A stretch of 64,000 nt of DNA from Actinomycetota bacterium (lineage in GTDB: Bacteria > Actinomycetota > Thermoleophilia > Gaiellales > Gaiellaceae). Both the position numbers and the translations under genes were made by a program. Of this stretch, positions 23,508-31,966 are shown one piece after another (position 1 is the stretch's first letter; every line of letters begins with the position of its first letter). The stretch spans positions 1-64,000 of the forward strand of contig CANFDS010000005.1 of the NCBI GenBank assembly GCA_947445525.1. The letters are read 5' to 3'. Below the pieces are notes generated by a model, which was not told the DNA's origin, searched no databases, and saw only the letters and a list, made by a program, of their open reading frames with translations.

Positions 23508-24386
23508 ATGCTGCTGGAGGCCGTGCCGAACTTCTCGGAGGGCCGCGACGAGCTCACCCTCGCGGCGCTCGGCGCGGCGCTCGCCGCGCATGCCCGCGTC
23601 CTCGACGTGCACGCGGATGCCGACCACGACCGCTGCGTCTTCACCGTGGTGGGCCGGCCCGATCAGCTGGTCGAGGCTCTCGTCGGCGCCGTCCGGGTCG
23701 CACTCGAGCGGATCGACCTGCGTGCGAAGAGCGGCGTGCATCCGCGCATCGGCGCCGCCGACGTGCTGCCGATCGTGCCGCTCGAGCCCCACCAGCTCTC
23801 TGCCGCCCGCGTCGCGGCGACCGCGCTTGCGCGCCGGCTGGCGCACGAGCTCGGCGTGCCGGTCTTCCTCTACGGCGCCTGCGCCGGCGGCCTGCGACCC
23901 TCGCACTTCCGCCGTGGCGGGCTCTCCGCGCTCTGCGCGCGCGTGCTGGCGGGAGAGCTCCGGCCCGACTTCGGGCCACCGCTGGTCGACCTGCAGCACG
24001 GCGCCTGCCTCGTCGGCGCACGGCCACCGCTCGTCGCCTTCAACGTCAATCTGGCAACCGGTGACGTCGAGGTCGCCCGCGCGATCGCCGCGGTCGTGCG
24101 CGAGGCGGGCGGGGGCTTCCCGGGTGTGCGCGCGCTCGGGCTCGCCCTCGAGCGGGCCGGCTGCGTCCAGGTGAGCATGAACATCGAGGACTGGCAGACG
24201 GCGCCGCCGCACCTGGTCGTCGCGCGCATTCGCGAGGAGGCGGCGCAACGCGGGGTGGAGGTGCTCGGCTCCGAGCTGGTCGGGCTGCTCCCGGCCGGCG
24301 CCGCCGCGCTCGCTGCGGCAGGGCCGCTGGGCCTGCCCGGGCTGGCACCCGACCGGATCCTCGAGAGTCGCGCGCTCGGCGCCTAG
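23508..24386 (+). CDS. ftcD: glutamate formimidoyltransferase
   Basis: 292 residues covering the formiminotransferase N- and C-subdomains only; no cyclodeaminase domain. MLLEAVPNFSEGRD is the family start, DRCVFTVVG carries the catalytic-region residues, and RAKSGVHPRIGAADVLPIVPL is the conserved block. It moves the formimino group of formiminoglutamate (from histidine breakdown) to tetrahydrofolate. No hut genes are nearby, so the link to histidine degradation comes from the family only. The stand-alone type often needs a separate cyclodeaminase elsewhere. Confidence 0.9.
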   Translation: MLLEAVPNFSEGRDELTLAALGAALAAHARVLDVHADADHDRCVFTVVGRPDQLVEALVGAVRVALERIDLRAKSGVHPRIGAADVLPIVPLEPHQLSAARVAATALARRLAHELGVPVFLYGACAGGLRPSHFRRGGLSALCARVLAGELRPDFGPPLVDLQHGACLVGARPPLVAFNVNLATGDVEVARAIAAVVREAGGGFPGVRALGLALERAGCVQVSMNIEDWQTAPPHLVVARIREEAAQRGVEVLGSELVGLLPAGAAALAAAGPLGLPGLAPDRILESRALGA

Positions 24387-24409
24387 CGCCGCTCGGCCCT
24401 GCCCGCCCG

Positions 24410-24415
24410 TAAACT
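24410..24415 (+). promoter_or_regulatory. -10 box TAAACT, leaderless start at 24422
   Basis: TAAACT ends 6 nt before GTG 24422. Confidence 0.5.
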
Positions 24416-24421
24416 GCCCGC

Positions 24422-24640
24422 GTGCGCAACCTGAACCTTCACAGCTTCATCCGCGGTCGCAACCCGTATCGTGACGCTGCCCTCGTCAATGCGGGCCTCG
24501 GCGTCGTCGTCATCGTGGTCGCAGTCGCCACTGGCGGCTCCGTCGTACGCGCCGTGGTCGCCGTGCTGATCGCATGGGTGGCCGGCACTGCGTACTCGTG
24601 GTGGCGCGTCCGCCAGCGCGCCGCCCGCGACGCCGACTGA
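24422..24640 (+). CDS. small membrane protein, unknown
   Basis: 72 residues. A polar basic start (MRNLNLHSFIRGRNPYRDAA) precedes two possible helices, LVNAGLGVVVIVVAVATGG and VVAVLIAWVAGTAYSWWRV, and a basic end. No family is recognised. The GTG start is supported by a -10 box 6 nt upstream. It lies between ftcD and another small membrane gene on the same strand, each with its own box. Confidence 0.65.
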   Translation: MRNLNLHSFIRGRNPYRDAALVNAGLGVVVIVVAVATGGSVVRAVVAVLIAWVAGTAYSWWRVRQRAARDAD

Positions 24641-24653
24641 CCCGCGCCGCCGG

Positions 24654-24659
24654 TACCCT
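24654..24659 (+). promoter_or_regulatory. -10 box TACCCT, leaderless start at 24667
   Basis: TACCCT ends 7 nt before ATG 24667, just after the previous stop. Confidence 0.5.
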
Positions 24660-24666
24660 GCCACGC

Positions 24667-25116
24667 ATGGCCTCCAAGAAGCAGCAGAAGCGGCGTGACA
24701 AGTCCATGCGGCACGGTCTCGGCCGTCACGCGTTCGAGTACGTCACGCTCGACGAGGAGGGCAACGAGGTCGAGGTCGAGGATGCGCCGGCCGAGAAGCC
24801 TGCGCGCGCGAGTGGCAAGAAGGGCTCCACCCAGCAGCGTTCGCGCCGTCAGCCAAAGGTGCCCCAGCCGCCGTCGGTCAAGCGCATCGGCAAGAAGGCG
24901 GCCCTCTTCATCCCGGTCATTTTGCTGCTGACGCTGTCGCAGAAGAACGTCGCGATGGAGGCCCGCATCATCCAGGCGCTGCTGTTCGCCGTCATGTTCG
25001 TCGCGATCATGTGGCTCAGCGACCACCTCGTCTACAAGATGTACGTCAAGCGCCAGGCCAGGGCGAAGGAAGCCCCGTCGGGCAAGCCGGGCTCGGGCAG
25101 GCCCGGCAAGGACTGA
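24667..25116 (+). CDS. basic membrane-anchored protein, unknown
   Basis: 149 residues. A highly basic N-terminus (MASKKQQKRRDKSMRHGLG) leads into an acidic stretch (LDEEGNEVEVEDAPAE), a basic linker, and two hydrophobic helices, AALFIPVILLLTLSQK-type and ALLFAVMFVAIMWLSDHLVY. It ends in a Lys/Gly/Pro-rich tail. The lysine/arginine-rich N-terminus resembles nucleic-acid- or ribosome-binding tails. No domain is recognised. It is 5 bp upstream of the metallo-hydrolase gene, so probably in one transcript with that gene and hisS. Confidence 0.65.
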   Translation: MASKKQQKRRDKSMRHGLGRHAFEYVTLDEEGNEVEVEDAPAEKPARASGKKGSTQQRSRRQPKVPQPPSVKRIGKKAALFIPVILLLTLSQKNVAMEARIIQALLFAVMFVAIMWLSDHLVYKMYVKRQARAKEAPSGKPGSGRPGKD

Positions 25117-25121
25117 GCTCG

Positions 25122-25784
25122 GTGACCCTCTCCGTCCACGGCTATCCGCTCGGGCAGTACCAGACCAACTGCTACGTCGTGCGCGCCGCCGACGATGCGA
25201 CCGACGCGGTCGTTGTCGACCCGGGCGCGCAGGGCCCCGTGCTGATCGCCGAGCTCGACCGGCTCGGTATTCGGCCCGTGGCGATCCTCGTCACGCACTT
25301 CCACTTCGACCACATCGGCGCCGTTGCCGACCTGGCCGAGGCGTATGGCTGCCCCGTCTCGATGTGTGCCGACGAGGCCTACGGGCTGGAGAACCCGGAT
25401 GCGGTGTTCCCCAACAGCGGCGCGCGGCCGTGGGTGCCGGAGGTCCGCCTCGCGGGCGACGAGACGTTCACGGTCGCCGGCGTCACCTTCGAGACCGTGC
25501 GAGTGCCCGGCCACTCGCCCGCGCACATCGCCTTCCACGCCGATGGCTGCCTGTTCTCGGGCGACGTGCTCTTCGCCGGCTCGGTCGGCCGCACCGACCT
25601 GCCGGGGGCCAGCTGGGACGTGTTGAAGGAGTCGCTTCGCCTGCTCGGCGAGCGCTTCCCCGCGGCCACTGACGTCTACTCGGGACATGGCCCGGCGACC
25701 ACGCTCGGCCAGGAGCTGCAGACGAATCCCTTCCTCGCCGAGCTGCGCGCCGAGCGCGAGGCCCGCCCGGAGCCAACGGCGTGA
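25122..25784 (+). CDS. metallo-beta-lactamase-fold hydrolase, glyoxalase II-like
   Basis: 220 residues with a complete metal site: VTHFHFDHIGAVA (H-x-H-x-D-H), RVPGHSPAH, GCLFSGDVLFAGSVGRTDLPG and YSGHGPATTLG. The arrangement fits the YcbL/glyoxalase II-like single-domain group, which hydrolyses thioesters such as S-lactoylglutathione or related low-molecular-weight thiol adducts. Actinobacteria use mycothiol rather than glutathione, so the natural substrate is unclear. GTG 25122 precedes VTLSVHGYPLGQYQTNCYV, the usual N-terminus. It overlaps hisS by GTGA, as is common for this gene pair. Confidence 0.9.
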   Translation: MTLSVHGYPLGQYQTNCYVVRAADDATDAVVVDPGAQGPVLIAELDRLGIRPVAILVTHFHFDHIGAVADLAEAYGCPVSMCADEAYGLENPDAVFPNSGARPWVPEVRLAGDETFTVAGVTFETVRVPGHSPAHIAFHADGCLFSGDVLFAGSVGRTDLPGASWDVLKESLRLLGERFPAATDVYSGHGPATTLGQELQTNPFLAELRAEREARPEPTA

Positions 25785-27010
25785 GCGCGCGCATCGAGGC
25801 GCCGCGCGGCACGCTCGACGCGCTGCCGGCGGCGTCGGGCGCCCGCGATCTCGTGCTGCGCACCACCGCCGAGGTCGCCGGCGTCTACGGCTACGGCGCC
25901 ATCGTCACCCCGACGTTCGAGTCCACCGAGCTGTTCCGGCGCACTGCCGGGCTCGGATCCGACGTCGTCTCGAAAGAGATGTACACGTTCGAGGACCGCG
26001 GCAACCGCTCGCTCACGCTGCGCCCCGAGGGCACCGCCGGCGTCGCGCGTGCGTACGTCGAGCATGGCCTGCACAAGACGCCGCAGCCGGTCAAGGCCTG
26101 GTACGCCGGGCCGATGTTCCGCTACGCCGCGCCGCAGAAGGGCCGCTACCGCGAGTTCTGGCAGGTCGGCTTCGAGGCAATGGGCAGCGCCGATGCCGGC
26201 CTCGACGTCGAGGTGATCCGGCTCTTCGTCGAGATCGTCGACCGGCTCGGCCTGACGGGCGTCCGGCTCGAGCTCAACTCGATCGGCGACCGGCAGTGTC
26301 GCCCGGCGTACGTCGAGCAGCTGCAGGGCTTCCTCGCCGACCACCGCTCCGAGCTCGACGACGACGCCCGCGCCAAGGCCGCTACGAGCCCGCTGCGCGT
26401 GTTCGACACCAAGAGCCCGCGCGTCGCCGAGCTGCTGGCCGCCGCGCCGACGATCGGCGGCTCGCTCTGCGCCGACTGCGCCGCCCACTTCGCCGAAGTG
26501 CGCGCCGTGCTCGACGCGCTGGGCGTCGTCTACGAGGTCAAGCCGACCCTCGTGCGTGGCCTCGACTACTACACGCGCACGGTCTGGGAGTTCGTCAACG
26601 ACGACCTCGACGCCTCGCAGAGCACCGTATGTGCCGGCGGCCGCTACGACTACCTGATCGAGGAGATCGGTGGCCAGCCCACGCCCGGCGTCGGCTGGGC
26701 GGCCGGGGTCGAGCGGCTCGCACTCTCGCTGGGCGACCTCGAGGCGCAGCCGGAGATCGATGTCTTCGTCGCCGTTGACGATCCCGTGCGCCGCACCGAG
26801 GCGCTCGTCGCGCTGGCCGCGCTGCGCAGCCTGGGCCTGCGCGCCGAGACCGACTATGCCGGCCGCTCGCTCAAGGGCCAGCTGACACAGGCGCAGCGCG
26901 TGGGCGCGCAGACAACCGTGATCGTGCGGGCCGACGGGGTCACCGTCCGCCGGCGCGGGGCAGACGACATCGTGGTCGAGACGATCCAGGAGGCGGTGGA
27001 GAAGCTGTGA
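25781..27010 (+). CDS. hisS: histidyl-tRNA synthetase
   Basis: 409 residues, class II. Motif 2 is the region around WYAGPMFRYAAPQKGRYREFWQ; motif 3 is in GVGWAAGVERLALSLG. The histidine-specific loop LVRGLDYYTRTVWEF and GGRYDYLIEEIGG are present. The C-terminal anticodon domain (about 325-409) includes DYAGRSLKGQLTQAQRVGA. Length is normal for the bacterial enzyme. GTGA overlaps join it to the gene before and to aspS after, giving a tRNA synthetase operon. Confidence 0.97.
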   Translation: MSARIEAPRGTLDALPAASGARDLVLRTTAEVAGVYGYGAIVTPTFESTELFRRTAGLGSDVVSKEMYTFEDRGNRSLTLRPEGTAGVARAYVEHGLHKTPQPVKAWYAGPMFRYAAPQKGRYREFWQVGFEAMGSADAGLDVEVIRLFVEIVDRLGLTGVRLELNSIGDRQCRPAYVEQLQGFLADHRSELDDDARAKAATSPLRVFDTKSPRVAELLAAAPTIGGSLCADCAAHFAEVRAVLDALGVVYEVKPTLVRGLDYYTRTVWEFVNDDLDASQSTVCAGGRYDYLIEEIGGQPTPGVGWAAGVERLALSLGDLEAQPEIDVFVAVDDPVRRTEALVALAALRSLGLRAETDYAGRSLKGQLTQAQRVGAQTTVIVRADGVTVRRRGADDIVVETIQEAVEKL

Positions 27011-28755
27011 GCGAGTGGCGCGACATGATGTGCGGAGAGGTGCGGCCGGAGCACGTGGGCCGGAAGCTGACGCTGTCGGGCTGGGCCGCCCGCACGCGCG
27101 ACCACGGCGGGCTCGTCTTCGTCGACCTGCGTGACCGCGCCGGCAGCTGCCAGCTCGTCATCAACCCGGCTAACGCGCCCGAGGCGCACGCACTCTCGGC
27201 GCAGCTCCGCAACGAGTTCGTGGTGCGCGTCAGCGGCGAGCTCGTCCGCCGCTCCCCCGATGCCGTCAACCCCAACATCCCGACCGGCGAGCTCGAGCTG
27301 CAGGTCGAGACGCTCGAGATCGTCTCGAAGTGCCCGCCGATCCCGTTCCAGCTGGACGAGGAGGGCGTCGACGAGACGCTGCGACTGCGCTACCGCTGGC
27401 TCGACCTGCGCCGCGAGCGGCTCCAGCGCAACATCGCCCTGCGCGCGAAGATGGTCTCGCGGATCCGCCAGGTGATGGAGGAGGCCGGCTTCCTCGACAT
27501 CCAGACGCCGATCCTGGCCAAGCCGACGCCCGAGGGCGCACGCGACTTCCTCGTGCCCAGCCGCCTCTCGCAGGGCAGGTTCTTCGCGCTGCCACAGTCG
27601 CCGCAGATCTACAAGCAGCTGCTGATGATCGCCGGCTTCGACCGCTACTACCAGATCGCGATCTGCTTTCGCGACGAGGATCTCCGCGCCGACCGCGTGC
27701 AGGAGATCACCCAGCTCGACGTCGAGCTGGCCTTCCCCGACCAGGAGGCGCTGTTCGCGCTGATGGAGCGGATGGTCTCGACGGTGTGGCGCGAGTGCAT
27801 CGGGGTCGAGCTGCCCACGCCGTTCCGGCGGATGGACTGGGATGAGGCCGACGTGCGCTACGGCTCTGACAAGCCCGACCTGCGCTTCGGCCTGGAGATC
27901 GAGGATGCGACCGAGATGACGCGCGGCTCCGGGTTCGGCGTCTTCGCCGGCGCCGAGGCGGTGCGCTTCCTGCGCATCCCGCGCGAGCTCTCGCGTGGCG
28001 AGCTGACGAAGCTCGAGGAGGTCGCCAAGGAGTGGGGAGCGAAGGGGCTCGCGTACGTCATCTTCGCCGCGGACGGAGAGGTGCGCTCGCCGATTGCCAA
28101 GTTCCTCTCGGCGGCCGAGCTGGCCGCGATCCACTGTGAGCCCGGGCACACGGTCGTGTTCGGCGCCGCCGCACCGGCGATGGTCTCGCGTGTGCTCGGC
28201 AACCTGCGCCTGCACATCGGCCGCGAGCTCGGGCTGATCGACGAGTCGCTGTGGCTGCCGTGCTGGATCACCGACTTCCCGATGTTCGAGTGGGACGAGG
28301 ACGACCAGCGCTACGGTGCCGTCCATCACCCGTTCACGCGGCCGCGCGCCTCGGACGAGCATCTGCTGGCGACCGACCCCGGCGCGGCCAAGGCCCATGC
28401 CTACGACCTCACGCTGAACGGCGTCGAGATCGGCGGCGGCTCGTTCAGGATCTACGAGCACGACCTGCAGGCGCGCGTCTTCGACATCCTGCGCATCGGC
28501 GGCGACGAGCAACGCACGAAGTTCGGCTTCCTGCTCGACGCGCTCTCGATGGGCGCGCCGCCGATGGCCGGCATCGCCTTCGGCATGGAGCGGATGATGA
28601 TGCTCCTGGCCGGCGAGTCGAACCTGCGCGACGTTATCGCCTTCCCCAAGAACCAGGCAGGCAGCGACCCGATGACGGGCGCTCCGAGCGACGTCGACGA
28701 GCGTCAGCTGGCCGAACTAGGAATTCGGCTCGCGCTGCCGAAAACCGCCAAGTAG
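27007..28755 (+). CDS. aspS: aspartyl-tRNA synthetase
   Basis: 582 residues, bacterial type: OB-fold anticodon domain (about 10-105), class II core with the GAD insertion, and the C-terminal GMERMMMLLAG of motif 3 (GxERxxM). GSFRIYEHDLQARVF is standard. One oddity is the substrate-loop sequence: most bacterial AspRS have DRQPEFTQ(L/I)D after RDEDLRA, whereas here it is DRVQEITQLDVELAF. Whether this affects Asp versus Asn tRNA choice cannot be judged. It overlaps hisS by GTGA. The following gene is damaged, so aspS is probably the last intact gene of this unit. Confidence 0.97.
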   Translation: MSEWRDMMCGEVRPEHVGRKLTLSGWAARTRDHGGLVFVDLRDRAGSCQLVINPANAPEAHALSAQLRNEFVVRVSGELVRRSPDAVNPNIPTGELELQVETLEIVSKCPPIPFQLDEEGVDETLRLRYRWLDLRRERLQRNIALRAKMVSRIRQVMEEAGFLDIQTPILAKPTPEGARDFLVPSRLSQGRFFALPQSPQIYKQLLMIAGFDRYYQIAICFRDEDLRADRVQEITQLDVELAFPDQEALFALMERMVSTVWRECIGVELPTPFRRMDWDEADVRYGSDKPDLRFGLEIEDATEMTRGSGFGVFAGAEAVRFLRIPRELSRGELTKLEEVAKEWGAKGLAYVIFAADGEVRSPIAKFLSAAELAAIHCEPGHTVVFGAAAPAMVSRVLGNLRLHIGRELGLIDESLWLPCWITDFPMFEWDEDDQRYGAVHHPFTRPRASDEHLLATDPGAAKAHAYDLTLNGVEIGGGSFRIYEHDLQARVFDILRIGGDEQRTKFGFLLDALSMGAPPMAGIAFGMERMMMLLAGESNLRDVIAFPKNQAGSDPMTGAPSDVDERQLAELGIRLALPKTAK

Positions 28756-28825
28756 GGTTTGCGGCCGCTCGAGTAGTCATACGTCGGCCGTCGGTACCGA
28801 TCACGAGGCAGGGCAGACCAGGGGA

Positions 28826-30421
28826 ATGTCGGCAGGCGAACCAGCACGCGCACGGGCCACCGGGCCGCTGACGCCGTTGCCACGGCTCGAAGATCTGCCA
28901 CTCGCAGGCGAGGGCTTCGATCGCGACCGCGTTTCCGAGTCGTTCGACCAGTTCCGCCGCCACGTGCTCCAGCTGCAGGCGCAGCTGCGCGTGCTGCAGG
29001 CCGCAGGCTCCTCCGGCCGCGTCGAGCCGACGGGGCACGCCGTGCGCATGGACGCGCTGTACCTAATCCGCGCCGCCGCCGAGTTCGCCGACCAGATCGA
29101 GCGCGACGCCCAGCCCGCCTCTGCCGCCCAGATCGGCCGCACCGAGGAAGAGGTGCGCCGCAAGCAGACCGAGCTGCAGGCCCGCGGCACCTGGCTGCTC
29201 GAGCAGTCACGTCATCAGGCGACCGAGCTCACGAACGCCGCCCGTGCCGAGGTCGAGCAGACGCTCGAGTGGTCGCGTGCACAGGCTCGGCGAACATCGC
29301 GCGCGCCCAGCAGGGCACCGAGCAGCTGCTTGCCGCGGCAGGCCCGCCGCCCGAGCACCAGCTCCGCGTCATCGACGCGATCGTCCGTTCGGCCGAGGCT
29401 GCCATCGAGTCGAGCCGGCCCGCCAACGGCGGCAACGGTGGCAACGGCCCGAAGCGGCCGGCCGGAGACTCTGGCGGCGAGTTGACGGCCTGGCAGTGTC
29501 GTCGCCCGGGGCGCCGCACGGAAACCTCCCACCCGTTTCGCTGATCGCAGGCGGCGGCGCACTCGCCGCTCCCGGCCAGGACGAGCCGGTTGACGTCGTG
29601 CCTCCGCCCCCGCCGGTCGCAGACGACTCGGTCATACCGCAGCCCGCGCCCCCGGCCGGCCTCGGCGCCGGCGCCGGCGCCGAGCCCACCAGCGGTCGCC
29701 AGCGCTCGCCGCGCCAACCGCGCATGAGCCTCTCGTCCCTCTTCCGGCGAGGCCCGTTTCGCTTCGGCGTGCTCATCGCCTTCACCATCCTGGCGGCGGC
29801 GCTCGCGCGCCTCGCCGAGCTGCCGACTGGCTGGATCCTTGGCGTCATCGCCATCGCCTGGGTGCTGGCAGCCCTGATCGAGCGTTCGGCGCATCGGGCA
29901 GCGGCGATCGCCATGACCGCGCCGGCGGCTGCTGTGCCCGCTTCCGGCGCAGTCGGCCGGGCCACGGCCAGCGAGGCAGGCGGCACGCGCGCCGCCATCG
30001 CCCCGGTCGAGCCCGAGGTGGCCCTGGCGCCACCGCCGGTGGCGCCCGCCCGCCCGCGTGCAGCGGCCCCGCGCGAGGACGAGCTGTGTCTGGAGGACGA
30101 CGCCGTCATCGACCCGGCGCCGGCACCCGCCGTACACCCGGCGCAGCAGCCGGCTCCGCCGCCCGGCCAGGCCCTGGCGGTAGGCGCCGACGAACCGGAG
30201 CGTGGAGCGGTCGCCGAGCAGGCCTCGGCGCCCGAGCAGGCGTCCGAGCCCGAGCCGGTGTCGGAGCCCGAGCCGGTGTCGGAGCCCGAGCCGGCGCTCG
30301 ACCCGGAGCCGGAGCCCGACCTCGTGCTGCCGCCACCGCCGCGGCCACCGTCGAGCAGCTCGCTGCCGCGTGGCATCTGGAATCTCTGGGAGGCACCCAC
30401 CTGGCGATGCCAGGTTTACTA
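28826..30421 (+). pseudogene. coiled-coil / membrane protein gene with at least two frameshifts
   Basis: Three overlapping frames read as one protein. Frame A from ATG 28826 gives a coiled coil (SESFDQFRRHVLQLQAQLR, then RRKQTELQARGTWLLEQSRH). Near 29287 the sense passes to frame B (NIARAQQGTEQLLAAA, LRVIDAIVRSAEAAIESSR), which needs one extra base. Near 29500 it passes to frame C, giving PPVSLIAGGGALAAPGQ, two membrane helices (FGVLIAFTILAAALARLAEL, GWILGVIAIAWVLAALIE), a Pro/Glu-rich linker and a final LPRGIWNLWE. DivIVA/AtpF-like coiled-coil architecture; function unknown. The locus looks like one gene broken by indels. Confidence 0.6.
30246..30293 (+). repeat. 18-bp tandem repeat encoding Glu-Pro-rich linker
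   Basis: GAGCCCGAGCCGGTGTCG occurs twice in full (30246-30263 and 30264-30281) and a third time in part, coding EPEPVS repeats in the linker of the damaged protein. No spacers, so not CRISPR. Such repeats favour replication slippage. Confidence 0.85.
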
Positions 30422-30512
30422 GGGCGTGAGGTATCGGCGTGGTGGGGCACCCAACTCCCTCCGTCATGTGTGTTGCGGCCGGCGTTGCCGCGGGCCGGCA
30501 CCGTGCATCGGC

Positions 30513-30518
30513 TAGCGT
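30513..30518 (+). promoter_or_regulatory. -10 box TAGCGT, leaderless start of mnmA
   Basis: TAGCGT ends 7 nt before GTG 30526. It fixes the long N-terminal extension of the protein as translated. Confidence 0.5.
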
Positions 30519-30525
30519 GGCTCCC

Positions 30526-31779
30526 GTGATCGACGTCAGCGGCGATGCAACGAGGGATGGGCAGTTCGCCCTCGTCCGGCTGCGCCTCGACGGCGACCGC
30601 ATCGTTGACGCCGACGCGGACGGGCTGGCCGGGCCGCTGCGCGGGCTGACGCTGCTCGAGGCGGCCGCCGTGGGCGGCGACGAGCTCGCCGTGGACGCCC
30701 TGGCCGCCGCCATCGGGCCGGTGTTCCGCGCGCGCCGCGCCCCGGGAAGGGTCGCGGTCGCGATGAGCGGCGGCGTCGACAGCGCCGTGGCGCTGCTGCG
30801 GGCGGGCCCCGCCGCCCTCGGCGTCACGCTCCGCCTCTGGCAGGACCCGGCGGGCGCCGACGCCTCCCGTGCCTGCTGCTCGTCGGAGAGCGTGCTGGCG
30901 GCACGGCGCGCCTGCCACCAGCGTGGCCTGCCCCACGTCACGCTCGACCTGCGCGAGGAGTTCCGCCGCGCCGTCGTCGGCCCGTTCGTCGCCGGCTACG
31001 CACGCGGCGAGACGCCCAACCCGTGCACCCGCTGCAACGGCTCGTTCCGTTTCGGCGAGCTCGTCCGCTTCGCCCGCCGCGCGGGCGCCGACCGGCTCGC
31101 CACCGGGCACTATGCGCGCCTCGTGCAGCGGGACGGCCGCACGCTGGTCGCCCGCGCCGCCGACGCCGACAAGGACCAGTCGTACATGCTGGCCCGTGTC
31201 GATCCGCGCCTCCTGGCCCACGTCTGGTTCCCGCTGGGCGAGCAGGGCAAGGCCGACACCCGCGCCGAGGCTGCGCGCGCCGGGATGGAGGCAGCCGGCC
31301 GCGCCGAGAGCCAGGAGGCGTGCTTCCTGGCCGGCTCCGACTACCGCGACTTCCTGGCGCGCCAGGGGCTGCGGCCCGTGGCCGGGCCGATCGTGGATGC
31401 TGCCGGCCGCGAGCTCGGCCGTCACGCCGGCTCGTGGGGCTTCACTCCGGGCCAGCGCAAGGGCATCGGCGTCGCGGCCGCCGAACCGCTCTACGTCATC
31501 GGCTCCGACCAGCGGCGCAACGCCGTCGTCGTCGGGCCACGGACGGCGCTGGCGCGGCGGCGTGTCTCGGTGCGCGGCCGGCTATACGCCGAGGTCGGAC
31601 GGGCCGGCGCCAAGCTGCGCTACCGCTCCCCGGCGGTCGCCGCACGCGTGCAGCCCTCCTCGCGCGGGTTCGTGCTCGAGCTCGACGAGCCGGCGTATGG
31701 TGTCGCGCGCGGCCAGGTGGCGGCGCTCTACGATGGCGACGTCGTCGTCGGTGCCGGCGTTGTCACCGCGTCCCGCTGA
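30526..31779 (+). CDS. mnmA: tRNA 2-thiouridylase with extra N-terminal domain
   Basis: 417 residues. The PP-loop is VAMSGGVDSAVALL near residue 82. The catalytic cysteines are in TPNPCTRCN and in SQEACFLAGSDYRDFL. GFTPGQRKGIG and the C-terminal barrel (VSVRGRLYAEVG) complete MnmA/TrmU, which thiolates U34 of Glu, Gln and Lys tRNAs using ATP and persulfide sulfur. Residues 1-75 (GQFALVRLRLDGDRIVDADA, then LRGLTLLEAAAVGG) are absent from E. coli MnmA. They resemble the NifU/IscU scaffold fold in outline but without cysteines; that comparison is tentative. The GTG start is set by the -10 box 7 nt upstream. Confidence 0.9.
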   Translation: MIDVSGDATRDGQFALVRLRLDGDRIVDADADGLAGPLRGLTLLEAAAVGGDELAVDALAAAIGPVFRARRAPGRVAVAMSGGVDSAVALLRAGPAALGVTLRLWQDPAGADASRACCSSESVLAARRACHQRGLPHVTLDLREEFRRAVVGPFVAGYARGETPNPCTRCNGSFRFGELVRFARRAGADRLATGHYARLVQRDGRTLVARAADADKDQSYMLARVDPRLLAHVWFPLGEQGKADTRAEAARAGMEAAGRAESQEACFLAGSDYRDFLARQGLRPVAGPIVDAAGRELGRHAGSWGFTPGQRKGIGVAAAEPLYVIGSDQRRNAVVVGPRTALARRRVSVRGRLYAEVGRAGAKLRYRSPAVAARVQPSSRGFVLELDEPAYGVARGQVAALYDGDVVVGAGVVTASR

Positions 31780-31795
31780 CCGGGTCGCACAACCA

Positions 31796-31955
31796 AGAGC
31801 GCGAATCAGAATGAGCGCCGTCCGCGGGTGGCTCCGATCGTCCTGCGGCCCGCAGTCCGGCCGCTGCGCGCCCGACCTGTGGGCCTGTGAGCCAGTCGAC
31901 CCACCCGCTCGCTCCGAGCGTCCCGAGGTTCAACGCTCATTCTGATTCGTGCTCT
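31796..31955. repeat. 22-bp inverted repeat, 21/22 match, 116-bp spacer
   Basis: The left arm (31796-31817, AGAGCGCGAATCAGAATGAG...) and the right arm (31934-31955) are reverse complements with one mismatch. The arms are AT-richer than all around them. The spacer holds further complementary blocks (GCGGGTGG near 31825 with CCACCCGC near 31902), so a long folded structure is possible. No target-site duplication is seen. The right arm ends at the -10 box of the next gene. It may be a MITE-like remnant or a regulatory structure. Confidence 0.7.
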
Positions 31956-31960
31956 AAGCT
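31955..31960 (+). promoter_or_regulatory. -10 box TAAGCT, leaderless start of the DUF948 gene
   Basis: TAAGCT ends 6 nt before GTG 31967 and touches the right arm of the inverted repeat, so folding of the repeat could affect this promoter. Confidence 0.5.
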
Positions 31961-31966
31961 ACCGGG

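Noticed and set aside
30246-30293. Possible CRISPR-like direct repeats
   Set aside because: The 18-bp units are adjacent with no spacers, and they are in frame, coding EPEPVS.
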